64,000 nt of DNA from Thermasporomyces sp036564245 (GTDB lineage Bacteria; Actinomycetota; Actinomycetes; Propionibacteriales; Actinopolymorphaceae): assembly GCA_036564245.1 (NCBI GenBank), contig DATCKU010000016.1, positions 33,338 to 97,337 on the forward strand. Direction: 5' to 3'. Of the stretch, positions 1-8,635 are shown piece after piece. The position numbers and the translations under genes are program-made. Each line of letters opens with the position of its first letter. Position 1 is the stretch's first letter. The notes beneath the pieces are model-generated. The model saw nothing but the letters and a program-made list of their open reading frames with translations. It searched no databases and was not told the origin of the DNA.

Positions 1-384
1 TGGCGCCATGCGGCGCCGCACCAACGTCAGCAGTCCGAGGTAGCCGATCCGAGCCACCGGGATGGTGAGGGTGACCATGCTGATGACGAGCAGCTGGAAC
101 CGGCTCATGTCCCGGTTGGCGTCGGTGATCGCTATCAGCAACAGCAAAAGGAAGACCTGCGCGAACGCGCGATGCGAGATCCCGATCTGGGCACGCCGCA
201 GCAGAGCCACGACTGGGCGGAACTGTCGCTCGATGAGGATGTCGAACCCGGTCGCGACGAGGAGCACGAACGCGAACGTCAGTGGTCGTGCCAGCATCGC
301 CGTCACGACCAAGGCGGCGTAACTGCCGACCAGACCGACCAGTACGACGATCATGGATGCTCGAGAGACGAGTGCATGCCTCAC
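1..384 (-). CDS. Membrane protein, N-terminal part (gene runs off window); probable second TagF-like protein
   Basis: Only the first 128 codons lie in the window. A GTG start at 384 overlaps the TGA stop of the upstream gene (GTGA), so the two are translationally coupled. The visible part has about four hydrophobic segments (for example VVLVGLVGSYAALVV, VFLLLLLIAI, LLVISMVTLTI) separated by basic loops. Spacing and composition parallel residues 40-137 of the adjacent TagF-like protein: a membrane segment, an Arg/Trp-rich loop, two membrane segments, then an Arg-rich stretch ending in MAP here and KMP there. I infer a tandem paralogue whose catalytic domain lies outside the window. Codon use fits a real gene. 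Without the rest of the sequence, another membrane protein family cannot be excluded. Confidence 0.7.
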   Translation of the reverse strand, partial: MRHALVSRASMIVVLVGLVGSYAALVVTAMLARPLTFAFVLLVATGFDILIERQFRPVVALLRRAQIGISHRAFAQVFLLLLLIAITDANRDMSRFQLLVISMVTLTIPVARIGYLGLLTLVRRRMAP

Positions 385-2798
385 TGTGACGTCTTCTCCC
401 CGGTGTCTTCGGCGTGATCTTCGGCCCCCGTCGTACCAGCCGCTGGCACGCTGACCACTGTCGTGTCGTCCGGCGACGCGCTGACTGCTGGCACGGCGAC
501 CACCGTCGTCTCGTGAGCGGTCACGTCGCTCGCTGTCTCGTCGTGTGGCGTACCGCCGGTCTGGATGTCTGCCTCGGCGGGGCCAGGCGACTCGGACGCA
601 GAGTCCTCGGACGCAGAATCCTCGGACGCTGCCTCCTCGGAGGCTTGCGAACCCTGAGACGCTTGGGTGGCGTGTGTGGTGCCGGCGGGTGCTTCCGTCA
701 CAGCCTCGTCCGTACCGGTCGCCTTGGCCTGGTCGTCGGTCTCCACGTCCACCACGGCCCCGGCCACCGCCACCTGCGGGCGGATCGCGGCACGCATCCG
801 CTCCAGCGGTGGCGGGTCGGCCGGACCCAGCAGACGCACCCGCAGCGTCACGCGCTCGGATGCGGCGGGATCCGCGCCGCCACGGCCGGCCTCGAGGAGG
901 GACTCGAGCCCACGCCCGTCCATGGAGACGAGATACCCGCCTCGGCTCGAGGGATACCGTCGAGCGAAATCCTCTGCGCTGAGGCCGCCAGGGTTCGTGA
1001 CACCGTACGGCCGACCGGTCGCGAGGAAGTCGGTGATGAGACTCGACACGTCACAGAGCAGGACGTCGGCGGCGGCGAAGCAGGCGTACACGCTGAAGTA
1101 CGGACCCGGTGCGATCACATGCTGGCGGGCAGATGCAGCGGGGGCACCCGCCACCGAGCTTGTCGAAGCTGTCGACGGCCCGGCTGGCGCCAGGTGCTGG
1201 CTCGCCCAGATGTCGAGAGCCGCGACCTGCTCCGCACGCGAGGTGTACACAGGCGAGCCCGCGACCTCCAGGTCGTCGCGCGCGCCCACGTAAGGCTCCG
1301 CGGGTGCCACCGGCTCCGGTGGCACCGGTGCACCGAGCAGCTGCAGGATCTCCTGGTGCGCTCTCGCCACGGCGGGATCGCGGGAGCCGGTCAGCGGGTG
1401 CGGACGGTAGATGATCCGAACGTCAGGCTGCGCGAGAAGCATCCGCACCAGGGCGACGCCGCCGCGTGCCAGCGAGCTCTGGTACGGCTCGTCACCGTAG
1501 CCTTCCCAGGTCGGCGCGTAGAGCACGGTGAGCGGTGACTTCCCAGCCGGGCCGCGGCCGTCCCCAGTAGGTGTCGGCGTCGCCTCCGTCGCGACACCCG
1601 CTGTGTACGCCGGCCGCGGCGTCGCCTCCCGCAACCGCTCCAACCTCGTGAGCGCGTCGAGCTGCGGACGACCGATCTCGAGGATGCGTACGTGGTCGAG
1701 GTTCAGGCCCGCCGACGTGAAGCGGTCCCGCGCCGCCGGTCCGGCGACCCAGATCTCGTCGTAGGCCCGCAGGAACGGATTCGTCGTGACGGACTTGTCG
1801 CTGTCGCCGTGCCCCAGGAACACGTGGCGGACGCCAGAGCGCCGCAGCATGTGCAGGTTGTTGGTGGCGTGCGCGACGTAGAGGGCCACGCGCAACCGTG
1901 GGAGCGGAAGGCCCATCAACACCATGCTCCGCTCGATGCACAGGACCGGCAGCCGGGTGGGGCCGAGCCGCATGAGCGTCTCACGGTCACGGAGGATGAC
2001 GACGGCGGGAATCTCGAGTCGCTCGACGGCCTCGATCCAGGTCTCCAACTGGTAGAGCGTGTCCGGCCGCCCGCCGAAGTAGAGCGCGACCTCGGGGGAC
2101 AGCGCGTCGAGCGCCTCCTGCACAGCAGCGGTGAACCGGAGCTTCGTGAGCCGAAGCATCGCGAACGAGGCCCACGCGAGCGCCCCGACAGCTGCGGCAA
2201 GGACGAGAATCGTCGCGACCGCGCCGACGACGAGCGCGGCGAACGTGTCCGCGAGAACGGCGACGCCGGCACCCGCGACGAGCAGGACGTCCGGGCAACC
2301 CAGGACCTCGTGCAGGTGGCGGCCGAGCAAGGGGTGGGGCGCCCGCGGAATCTGAACCGACGCAAGCGGCAGCCCACGGGTCACCACCGGCATCTTGCGC
2401 TGCCGTTGGACGAGCTCGGCCAACGCCACGCCGATGGTCCGAAGGAGCACGACGACCGCCAGCGCGACGAATGCGGTGACGAACCACCGCGGTCCGACGT
2501 CGCCGCGCTCCACCAATACGAGCGCCGCCACCGCGCGCACGACGCCTCGCCAGCTCGGGCCGACTCCCAACCGGTTGGTCGCCCACGCCAGGAACGGCAC
2601 GCGCCATCCCGCGACCCCCTCGAGCGCTGCAATGGTGAGCGCTGCGAGGCAGAACACCACGGGTGCCGGCGCCACCGCCGCCACGAGCAGGACGACATAG
2701 CCGAGAGCGGTACCTGCACCGAGCGCGAGCATGGACCGAGCCGCCTCGGGTGCGGGTACCCGCTCGGTCACCTCGATGGTCTGCGCAGATCTGCTCAC
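381..2798 (-). CDS. CDP-glycerol glycerophosphotransferase family (TagF/TagB-like) membrane protein
   Basis: About 805 aa. Members of this family transfer glycerol- or ribitol-phosphate from a CDP-activated donor onto teichoic-acid-type chains at the inner face of the membrane. Residues 25-215 hold four to five membrane segments. The transferase part follows, with the typical motifs FLGHGDSDKS (about 328-337), LYAPTWEGYGDEP (about 426-438), YRPHPLTGS (about 464) and CDVSSLITDFL (about 585). Roughly the last 130 residues are an acidic Ser/Thr/Glu tail with short repeats. An open frame continues upstream into the preceding gene, but the GTG at 2798, just after that gene's stop at 2809, is the sensible start. 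It sits in one run with the CDP-ribitol-type synthase upstream and a probable paralogue downstream. The family is clear; the exact acceptor and polyol are not. Confidence 0.85.
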   Translation of the reverse strand: MSRSAQTIEVTERVPAPEAARSMLALGAGTALGYVVLLVAAVAPAPVVFCLAALTIAALEGVAGWRVPFLAWATNRLGVGPSWRGVVRAVAALVLVERGDVGPRWFVTAFVALAVVVLLRTIGVALAELVQRQRKMPVVTRGLPLASVQIPRAPHPLLGRHLHEVLGCPDVLLVAGAGVAVLADTFAALVVGAVATILVLAAAVGALAWASFAMLRLTKLRFTAAVQEALDALSPEVALYFGGRPDTLYQLETWIEAVERLEIPAVVILRDRETLMRLGPTRLPVLCIERSMVLMGLPLPRLRVALYVAHATNNLHMLRRSGVRHVFLGHGDSDKSVTTNPFLRAYDEIWVAGPAARDRFTSAGLNLDHVRILEIGRPQLDALTRLERLREATPRPAYTAGVATEATPTPTGDGRGPAGKSPLTVLYAPTWEGYGDEPYQSSLARGGVALVRMLLAQPDVRIIYRPHPLTGSRDPAVARAHQEILQLLGAPVPPEPVAPAEPYVGARDDLEVAGSPVYTSRAEQVAALDIWASQHLAPAGPSTASTSSVAGAPAASARQHVIAPGPYFSVYACFAAADVLLCDVSSLITDFLATGRPYGVTNPGGLSAEDFARRYPSSRGGYLVSMDGRGLESLLEAGRGGADPAASERVTLRVRLLGPADPPPLERMRAAIRPQVAVAGAVVDVETDDQAKATGTDEAVTEAPAGTTHATQASQGSQASEEAASEDSASEDSASESPGPAEADIQTGGTPHDETASDVTAHETTVVAVPAVSASPDDTTVVSVPAAGTTGAEDHAEDTGEKTSQ

Positions 2799-2808
2799 GC
2801 TCGTTCGC

Positions 2809-4365
2809 CTAGCTCTGCTGGTCTCTGGGCTGACTTCGACTCTCGGACTGGCTTGCGGGTCGGCTCCCGGGCTGGCTTGCGGGCATGACCGGGACCGGCT
2901 CGAGACGTACGTCGACGATGTGACCGGTCTGTTCCGACAGCAACACGTCGAGTGACGCCAGTCCGACGTCACGAGCCGGCAGCAGGGTATCTGGTGGCTC
3001 CTCGCCGAACGCACGGGTCCGCATGGGCGTCTGGGTGCGTTCGGGGTTGATGCAGTTGACCCGGATCCCGTCCGCCGCCCACTCGTCGGCGAGGGCCTGG
3101 GTGAGGTTCACCACTGCCGCCTTCGTGGCGGAGTAGAGGCTGTAGCCCGCCCGGCCGCGCGTGTAGGAGCTGGAGGTGAAGAGCAGCAGGTGCCCGCCGG
3201 ACTCGGCGAGGTAGCGATGAGCGGCACGCGCGACATAGACCGGGCCGAGCAGGTTGACCCGGACGCTCTCGTCGATGACCTCGTCGGGGCAGTCTGCGAG
3301 CGACGCCGTGTGGAGCACACCGGCGGTCACGGCGACGAAGTCGATCCGTCCGGTGCGTTCGTACGCCTGCTCCAACGCCTGCCGGACGTGCTCGGGGTTC
3401 TCCACGTGCGTGCCGGTGGTCGACCGGCTGTACCGGCACACCGTGGCACCCAGCCGTTCCGCCGCGTCGGCGATCTCGGCACCGATGCCGTAGCTTCCAC
3501 CGAAGACCACGAGGGTCCGTCCCCGGAGCAGCTCGCTCGCCTGGTCGGTCGACAGCGGGCTGGGTGGCGTGTGAGACCCGAGCCGGAACAGCTGGTCGGC
3601 CAGGAACACGTCGATCGGGTACGTCACCTTCATGTTGCGCTCCGACCCCTCGACCACGGTGATCGGGACGTCGGGGAGGTAGCGCAGCACGACGTAGCAG
3701 TCGTCGGTCGCCGTGAAGTTCGGGTCCTTCGCGGCGAGCTCGTACGCGCGACGGATCGTGGAGAGCCGGAAGGCCTGGGGCGTCTGGCCGCGCCGCAACC
3801 GGTCCCGGCGCGGGATGTCGGTGATCAGGCCGTCGTCCACCACGATGATGGTGTCCCCGGCCGGGATCGCCACGTCGACGGCGGCGTACGAGTCGAGCGC
3901 CGCGACGCAGTCGGCGATGATGCGGTGGTCGACCAGCGGGCGTACCGCATCGTGAAACAACACCTTGGCCTCGTCCCGGCCGACCGCCTCGATGGCGAGC
4001 CGCGTGGTCTCGTTCCGGGTCGCGCCGCCTTCGAGGACCTTGCTCACCTTGCGGAAGCCGGCGTTCCGGACGATCTTCTCGGCTTCCTCGACCCAGCCCG
4101 GGACCATCATGATGATGATCTCGTCGATGTCCGGGGAGGTGTCGAAGACCTCGAGCGTGTGCTCGAGCAACGGCTTGCCCGCGACCTTGACGAGCTGCTT
4201 GGGTACGCGCAGCCCGACCCGCTCACCGGTGCCGCCGGCGAGGATGACGCCGACCGTCCGCAGCCGCTGCTCCCCTTGTGGCGGACGGGCGCGCTGCGCC
4301 GACCCTGACCTCGGGTCTTCGGTGGGCACCGTGTCGGAGCTCGTGTCAGGGCTCGTGTCGGGCAC
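2809..4365 (-). CDS. Bifunctional IspD-like cytidylyltransferase / SDR reductase (CDP-ribitol synthase type)
   Basis: About 518 aa. Residues 37-270 are an IspD/TarI-type cytidylyltransferase: VILAGGTGERVG nucleotide loop, PKQLVKVAGKPL, FHDAVRPLV, and TDDCYVV. Residues 290-500 are a short-chain dehydrogenase with GGSYGIG for the dinucleotide, YSATK as the YxxxK catalytic pair, and NCINPERTQTPM. The same order is found in Bcs1 of Haemophilus, which reduces ribulose-5-phosphate and activates the product to CDP-ribitol. Its place beside a TagF-like transferase supports that role. The start is uncertain: the GTG at 4365 follows an AAGGGA element, while the open frame reaches an ATG at 4566 that would run into the divergent rfbC leader. 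Residues 1-35 are low-complexity Asp/Thr/Pro. The C-terminus is a Ser/Gln/Arg tail. Confidence 0.85.
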   Translation of the reverse strand: MPDTSPDTSSDTVPTEDPRSGSAQRARPPQGEQRLRTVGVILAGGTGERVGLRVPKQLVKVAGKPLLEHTLEVFDTSPDIDEIIIMMVPGWVEEAEKIVRNAGFRKVSKVLEGGATRNETTRLAIEAVGRDEAKVLFHDAVRPLVDHRIIADCVAALDSYAAVDVAIPAGDTIIVVDDGLITDIPRRDRLRRGQTPQAFRLSTIRRAYELAAKDPNFTATDDCYVVLRYLPDVPITVVEGSERNMKVTYPIDVFLADQLFRLGSHTPPSPLSTDQASELLRGRTLVVFGGSYGIGAEIADAAERLGATVCRYSRSTTGTHVENPEHVRQALEQAYERTGRIDFVAVTAGVLHTASLADCPDEVIDESVRVNLLGPVYVARAAHRYLAESGGHLLLFTSSSYTRGRAGYSLYSATKAAVVNLTQALADEWAADGIRVNCINPERTQTPMRTRAFGEEPPDTLLPARDVGLASLDVLLSEQTGHIVDVRLEPVPVMPASQPGSRPASQSESRSQPRDQQS

Positions 4366-4608
4366 GGTCGCGTCACTTCCCTTCGTGTCGCCGCGTTCAC
4401 CGGACGTCGCAATCCCGCCGCAAAACGACCGCAAATCGGTCTTCAACGCGGTACGTCGTCGTTCGATCTGTGGGATGGTAGTTGGCCGAGCTTGGAGTCG
4501 CCCGGTCACCCGCTGCCACCGGATCCCGTAGCTCGTCGTACCGGCCCGACCACTCGGTCGGGTCATCCGGGTCGGATGGTCCAGCTCCAGCCACTACCCT
4601 CGGGTGGC

Positions 4609-5259
4609 GTGAAACCGTTGGACATCGAGGGCGCGTGGGTGCTGGAGCCCACGATATTCCCAGACGAACGTGGAGCCTTCCTCGAGTGGTTCCGCGGCGC
4701 GGGCTTCCGCGAGGCGACCGGGCACGACCTCGCGCTCGCCCAGGCGAACTGCTCGATCTCGCGTCGCGGCGTGCTCCGCGGTATCCACTTCGCCGACGTG
4801 CCACCCGGCCAGGCGAAGTACGTGACCTGTGTGCGCGGCGCGGTGCTCGACGTCGTTGTCGACATCCGGCTCGGCTCGCCGACCTTCGGCCGCTCGGAGC
4901 TGGTACGACTGGACGACGAGGAGCGCCGGGCGGTGTATCTCTCGGAGGGTCTGGGCCACGGCTTCCTCGCGCTGACCGACGACGCCACGGTCGTCTACCT
5001 GTGCTCGGAACCGTACGCGCCAGCCCGCGAGCACGGCGTCCACCCGCTCGACCAGCAGCTCGGCATCGCGTGGCCGGCTGGCCTCGACCCTATCCTGTCG
5101 CCCAAGGACGCCGCGGCACCCACGCTCGCCGAGGCCGAGCAGCAGGGGCTGCTCCCGTCGTACGCCGCCTGCCTGGAGTACCGCGAGAGCCTGCGCGCCA
5201 AGACCACCTCGCAGACCACCACGTCGACCAGCTCCCACGATCACGAAGGGACCAGCTGA
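4609..5259 (+). CDS. rfbC: dTDP-4-dehydrorhamnose 3,5-epimerase
   Basis: 216 aa cupin-fold epimerase, the third step of dTDP-L-rhamnose synthesis. Diagnostic sequence: LEPTIFPDERGAFLEWF near the start, RRGVLRGIHF with the catalytic His at residue 60, and LSEGLGHGFLAL followed by TVVYLCSEPYAP. Length is normal for RmlC, with a 25-residue Glu/Thr-rich C-terminal tail. The GTG at 4609 gives the usual N-terminus (VKPLDIEGAWV), so I prefer it over the ATG at 4492. It is divergent from the IspD-SDR fusion and lies one base upstream of the next gene, so it is probably co-transcribed with the glycosyltransferase. The other three rhamnose genes lie on the opposite strand 3.4-6.5 kb away. Confidence 0.93.
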   Translation: MKPLDIEGAWVLEPTIFPDERGAFLEWFRGAGFREATGHDLALAQANCSISRRGVLRGIHFADVPPGQAKYVTCVRGAVLDVVVDIRLGSPTFGRSELVRLDDEERRAVYLSEGLGHGFLALTDDATVVYLCSEPYAPAREHGVHPLDQQLGIAWPAGLDPILSPKDAAAPTLAEAEQQGLLPSYAACLEYRESLRAKTTSQTTTSTSSHDHEGTS

Positions 5260-5260
5260 C

Positions 5261-7384
5261 GTGCATGCCGCAGCGCAGTCGGAACCGCGCACGGCGCCCG
5301 TCGCCACCGCACCGGAAGCCTGCGACCCGGTTCCCAAGGTCACGGTGGTAGTGCCGGTCTACAACCCGGGTCCCTACATCGAGGACTGCATCAAAGCGCT
5401 GCTCGGCCAGTCGTTGTCACCACAGGAGTACGAAGTCATCTTCGTCGACGACGGCTCGACCGACGAGAGCCCGGAACGGCTGGACCGGCTCGCCGCGGAG
5501 CATCCCCACATCCGGGTGATCCACCAGGAGAACTCCGGCTGGCCCGGCAAGCCGCGCAACGTGGGGATCGATAACGCCCGTGGCGAGTACGTCTTCTTCA
5601 ACGACCAGGACGACATGCTCGGCGAGCAGGCCCTGGAGCGGATGTACGACTTCGCCAAGGAGCACGGCTCCGACATCGTGATCGGCAAGATGGCGGGTCA
5701 GGGTCGCGGTGTGCCGCGGGAGTTGTTCCGTCGTACGTACCCCAAGGCCACGCTGGAGACCGCACCGCTCATCGACAGTCTCACACCCCACAAGCTGTTC
5801 CGTAAGGCCTTCCTCGACGAGCACGGCTTGCGGTTCCCCGAGGGTCGGCGTCGCCTCGAGGACCACGTCTTCGTCACCGCCGCGTACTTCGCGGCGACGA
5901 CCATCTCGGTCCTGAGCGACTACGTGTGCTACTACCACATCCGCCGGGACGACAAGGCCAACGCCGGCTATCAACGGCTCGACCCCAAGGGCTACTTCGC
6001 CAACCTCTGCGAGGCCCTCGACATCGTCGAGGCCAACACCGAGCCCGGGCCGCTGCGTGACCGGCTGTACCGGCGGTGGTACCGGGTCGAGATGGTGGAG
6101 CGGCTGCGCGGCAGGCGGCTGCTGCAGATGCCGGACGCGGATCGGCGGGAGCTGCTGCAGGAGATCCGTCGCGTCGTGGGCGAGCGCTTCGGCCCGGGTG
6201 TCGCCGCGGGGCTCGCCACCATGCAGCGGATCGTGGGCGCCATCGCCCAGGCGGGCCTGGTGGACGATCTGGTCCAGCTCGCCCAGTGGGAAGACAAGAT
6301 CGGCAACCACGTCGTGCTTCACGACATGGGCTGGCACGCGGGAGCCCTGCGACTCTCGGTCAGCGCCGAGCTCAGGTCGTCGGGTGAGCCGCTCACCTTC
6401 GTCCACCGGGCCGGACGCGACCTGTTGGCACCGCCGCTCTCCGACACCGCGCGCGAAGCCCTCACGGCCGATGACCTCGACTGCACGACGCGGCTCGGCA
6501 AGTCGCGGATCGACGTGATCCTGCGGTCGCGCGAGACGTCGGAGGAGCACTTCGTGCCGGTGACCTTCGCCATCGAGCGCCACCTCGTGCAGGACCAGTC
6601 GCGTGAGGCCACAGGCTCCTCCGAGAGCTCAGCACCGCCCGCCGTCGACCAGCCCCTCCGGATGGTCATCCAGGGCGTCGCCACGGTCGACGTCATGACG
6701 GCGGCTGGCGGTCGTCCGCTGCCCCATGGCGTCTGGGACGTGGTGGTACGCCTGTCGAGCTGCGGCTGGACGAAGGACGCCCGGCTCGGCGCGGTCCGCT
6801 CGAGCCTGGCGTCGCGGCATTGCGTGCCAGCGATCCTCGGGGACCCGCCCGTCGTGGTCACGCCGTTCTGGACCGAGCCCGGCAACCTCTCGCTCGAGGT
6901 GGGCACCCAGGCCAACCGGGTGCCGCACACCTGGGTGGGTCCCGGCACCGCGTCCGTGACCGCCGCGACCGGTGAGGCCACGCAGACGCTCACGATCCCG
7001 CTGCGTGTCGTACTCCCTGGGTCGCTCCCCGTGACCCTCTGCCTCGTCCACGAGCCGTCGCAGCGCGGCCACGAGATCACCGCCACGCTGGTCCCGGCCG
7101 TGACGGACGGGCTGCCGCACGCCGTGCTGGAGGCGAAACTCGAGCCAGCGCGTCTCGGGGCCGGGCGTCACGCGGTGCACCTTCGGCTCCGTGAGGGGAG
7201 CGACCATGTGCAGCTGCCGGCCACGGTGACGGTCCCAGACAAAGCCGGAACGGCCACCGTGGAGGTCCTGGCCTCCCCCGATACGACGGCCACGACTCCG
7301 GATCCGCATCAGCTCCGGCACGCCCGCCTGATGCGCACCGGACGCCGGCTCGCTCGCCGGCTGCGTCGTGGCCTCGCGAGGTGA
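5261..7384 (+). CDS. Family 2 glycosyltransferase with long C-terminal extension (TarS-like)
   Basis: 707 aa. Residues 25-250 are a GT-A domain: VTVVVPVYNPGPYI, FVDDGSTDES, an FNDQDD metal-site motif in place of plain DxD, and RRLEDHVF, where the ED pair is the usual catalytic-base position. Two further regions follow, a helical part to about 360 and a beta-rich C-terminal part with an Arg-rich end. This layout resembles the teichoic-acid sugar transferases TarS and TarP of Staphylococcus, where the C-terminal part mediates trimerisation; that comparison is inference. The GTG at 5261 lies one base after the rfbC stop, with GAAGGGA about 9 bases upstream. Likely job: adding a sugar to the wall polymer made by the neighbouring genes, inside the cell. 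The donor sugar is not deducible here. Confidence 0.85.
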   Translation: MHAAAQSEPRTAPVATAPEACDPVPKVTVVVPVYNPGPYIEDCIKALLGQSLSPQEYEVIFVDDGSTDESPERLDRLAAEHPHIRVIHQENSGWPGKPRNVGIDNARGEYVFFNDQDDMLGEQALERMYDFAKEHGSDIVIGKMAGQGRGVPRELFRRTYPKATLETAPLIDSLTPHKLFRKAFLDEHGLRFPEGRRRLEDHVFVTAAYFAATTISVLSDYVCYYHIRRDDKANAGYQRLDPKGYFANLCEALDIVEANTEPGPLRDRLYRRWYRVEMVERLRGRRLLQMPDADRRELLQEIRRVVGERFGPGVAAGLATMQRIVGAIAQAGLVDDLVQLAQWEDKIGNHVVLHDMGWHAGALRLSVSAELRSSGEPLTFVHRAGRDLLAPPLSDTAREALTADDLDCTTRLGKSRIDVILRSRETSEEHFVPVTFAIERHLVQDQSREATGSSESSAPPAVDQPLRMVIQGVATVDVMTAAGGRPLPHGVWDVVVRLSSCGWTKDARLGAVRSSLASRHCVPAILGDPPVVVTPFWTEPGNLSLEVGTQANRVPHTWVGPGTASVTAATGEATQTLTIPLRVVLPGSLPVTLCLVHEPSQRGHEITATLVPAVTDGLPHAVLEAKLEPARLGAGRHAVHLRLREGSDHVQLPATVTVPDKAGTATVEVLASPDTTATTPDPHQLRHARLMRTGRRLARRLRRGLAR

Positions 7385-7395
7385 GAGCGCGCCGG

Positions 7396-7409
7396 CCGGG
7401 CACGCCCGG
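7396..7409. terminator. Short GC hairpin between convergent genes
   Basis: CCGGGC-AC-GCCCGG lies in the 35-base gap between the glycosyltransferase stop and the methyltransferase stop on the other strand. It is a perfect 6-bp dyad with a tight loop and no T-run on either side. Its position suits a shared bidirectional terminator, but the lack of a U-tract makes this weak. Confidence 0.3.
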
Positions 7410-7419
7410 GCAGCTCGAC

Positions 7420-8496
7420 CTAGCGCAACCGCCTGACCAACCCGGGCGCACCCGGGATCTTGCGCAGGAACGGCGCACGACGCACGAGCTTGCGCAACGT
7501 CTGACTGTCGCCGCCCGACGCCTCGTCGGCGTGTGAGGGTCGAGAAGCGCCACCTCGACCGCCGCGCACGTCGCAGGCGGCCGTCCCGGAAGGCACCCCA
7601 GCCCGAGTCTGCCGAGCTGCGGCGGCACGCTGCCGGGCCAGGGCCAGCATGCGCTGCTCGCCTACTGCCACCGACGAGTCGTACTCGGTGTCTCGACCGG
7701 CCCGGGGATCCGGTACCCAGTCCACCAGCGTCGGCCGAGGCGTATCCGCCAACAGTCGCGCGACATCGGCCCTGAGCTGCTCCCGGCCGTAGGACGCCGC
7801 ACCACCGCCTCCGGCCTGTCCGGCGTCTCGAGCCGCGACCAGATTCGACCAGAACGGTGCCGACAGCAGCACCTCAGGCTCCATCGCGCAGGTCCGGGTC
7901 AGCAGCTGCTCCGGGACCTGTTGCGGATCCTTGAGCAGGAACGTGTCCATGATCTCGTCGTAGTGGTCCTCGAGCACCGTGTTGCTGGGGTCGGCGCCGA
8001 ACACGACCATCACGCCGGTAGGCCGGGTGTTCATGACGGCGAGCTGCAGATCCGGCCGGTATCGCTGGAGCACCGGGATGATCTTGTAGACGTCGCCGGT
8101 CCAGGCTCCCGTGTGCCGGTCGCGGGCTGCCTCGTCGACGTTGCGTGGCAGCTGGTCGTCGAAGACGATCACGCTCGACCAGTCGGCGTACCGTTCGGTG
8201 TTGATGAAGTCGCGCAGGACGTACTCGAAAAGGTGCATGCCGTCGATGAACGCCATGTCGACCGGGCACCCGCGGAAGTGAGCCATCGGGTCCTCCCGCG
8301 CGAAGAAGTCGTCGCTCGTCGCCCGAACCAGCTGAAGGTTGCAGTTCAGCTCCTGGACCACCTTGAAGGCCGGGTCCACCGCGATGGTGGCAGCCCGCGA
8401 CAGCCTGAGGCTGCGGCCGTCGTTGACGCCGATCTCGAGATACGTTCGGGGCCGGTAGACCTGGTGCAGCTCGTGCAGGAACTCGTGGCGACGCAC
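7420..8496 (-). CDS. Class I SAM-dependent methyltransferase
   Basis: 358 aa from a GTG start. Residues 15-200 look like a Methyltransf_24-type Rossmann fold: YLEIGVNDGRSL is the SAM-binding motif I, VDPAF the acidic residue after strand 2, and DMAFIDGMHLFEYVLRD the motif IV region. SSVIVFDDQLP follows. The C-terminal third is basic, Arg/Ala-rich and without a recognisable domain. It stands alone between the GT2 gene (convergent) and rfbD (same strand, 139 bases upstream). A sugar- or polymer-modifying methyltransferase fits the wall-polymer setting, but the substrate is inference. Confidence 0.8.
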   Translation of the reverse strand: MRRHEFLHELHQVYRPRTYLEIGVNDGRSLRLSRAATIAVDPAFKVVQELNCNLQLVRATSDDFFAREDPMAHFRGCPVDMAFIDGMHLFEYVLRDFINTERYADWSSVIVFDDQLPRNVDEAARDRHTGAWTGDVYKIIPVLQRYRPDLQLAVMNTRPTGVMVVFGADPSNTVLEDHYDEIMDTFLLKDPQQVPEQLLTRTCAMEPEVLLSAPFWSNLVAARDAGQAGGGGAASYGREQLRADVARLLADTPRPTLVDWVPDPRAGRDTEYDSSVAVGEQRMLALARQRAAAARQTRAGVPSGTAACDVRGGRGGASRPSHADEASGGDSQTLRKLVRRAPFLRKIPGAPGLVRRLR

Positions 8497-8635
8497 TACG
8501 CAACACTCCCCGTGGAATCAGTCACACTCCGAGCACGACAGGTGACAACGAGTAGCATGACACGCGAGTGCGGCGCGCGTGCGTCCGGGGAGTCGCGAGG
8601 GCTGGGAGTGTCGACACTCTGCGACCGGACGGTCG

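Noticed and set aside
1692..2888. Long plus-strand open frame opposite the TagF-like gene
   Set aside because: Charged, low-complexity product without any motif. The minus strand has clear transferase motifs over the same bases, so this is a GC-driven mirror frame.
4366..4566. Extended N-terminus for the IspD-SDR fusion
   Set aside because: Residues are unlike any cytidylyltransferase, and the region must hold the rfbC promoter; a start near 4365 is simpler, though not proven.
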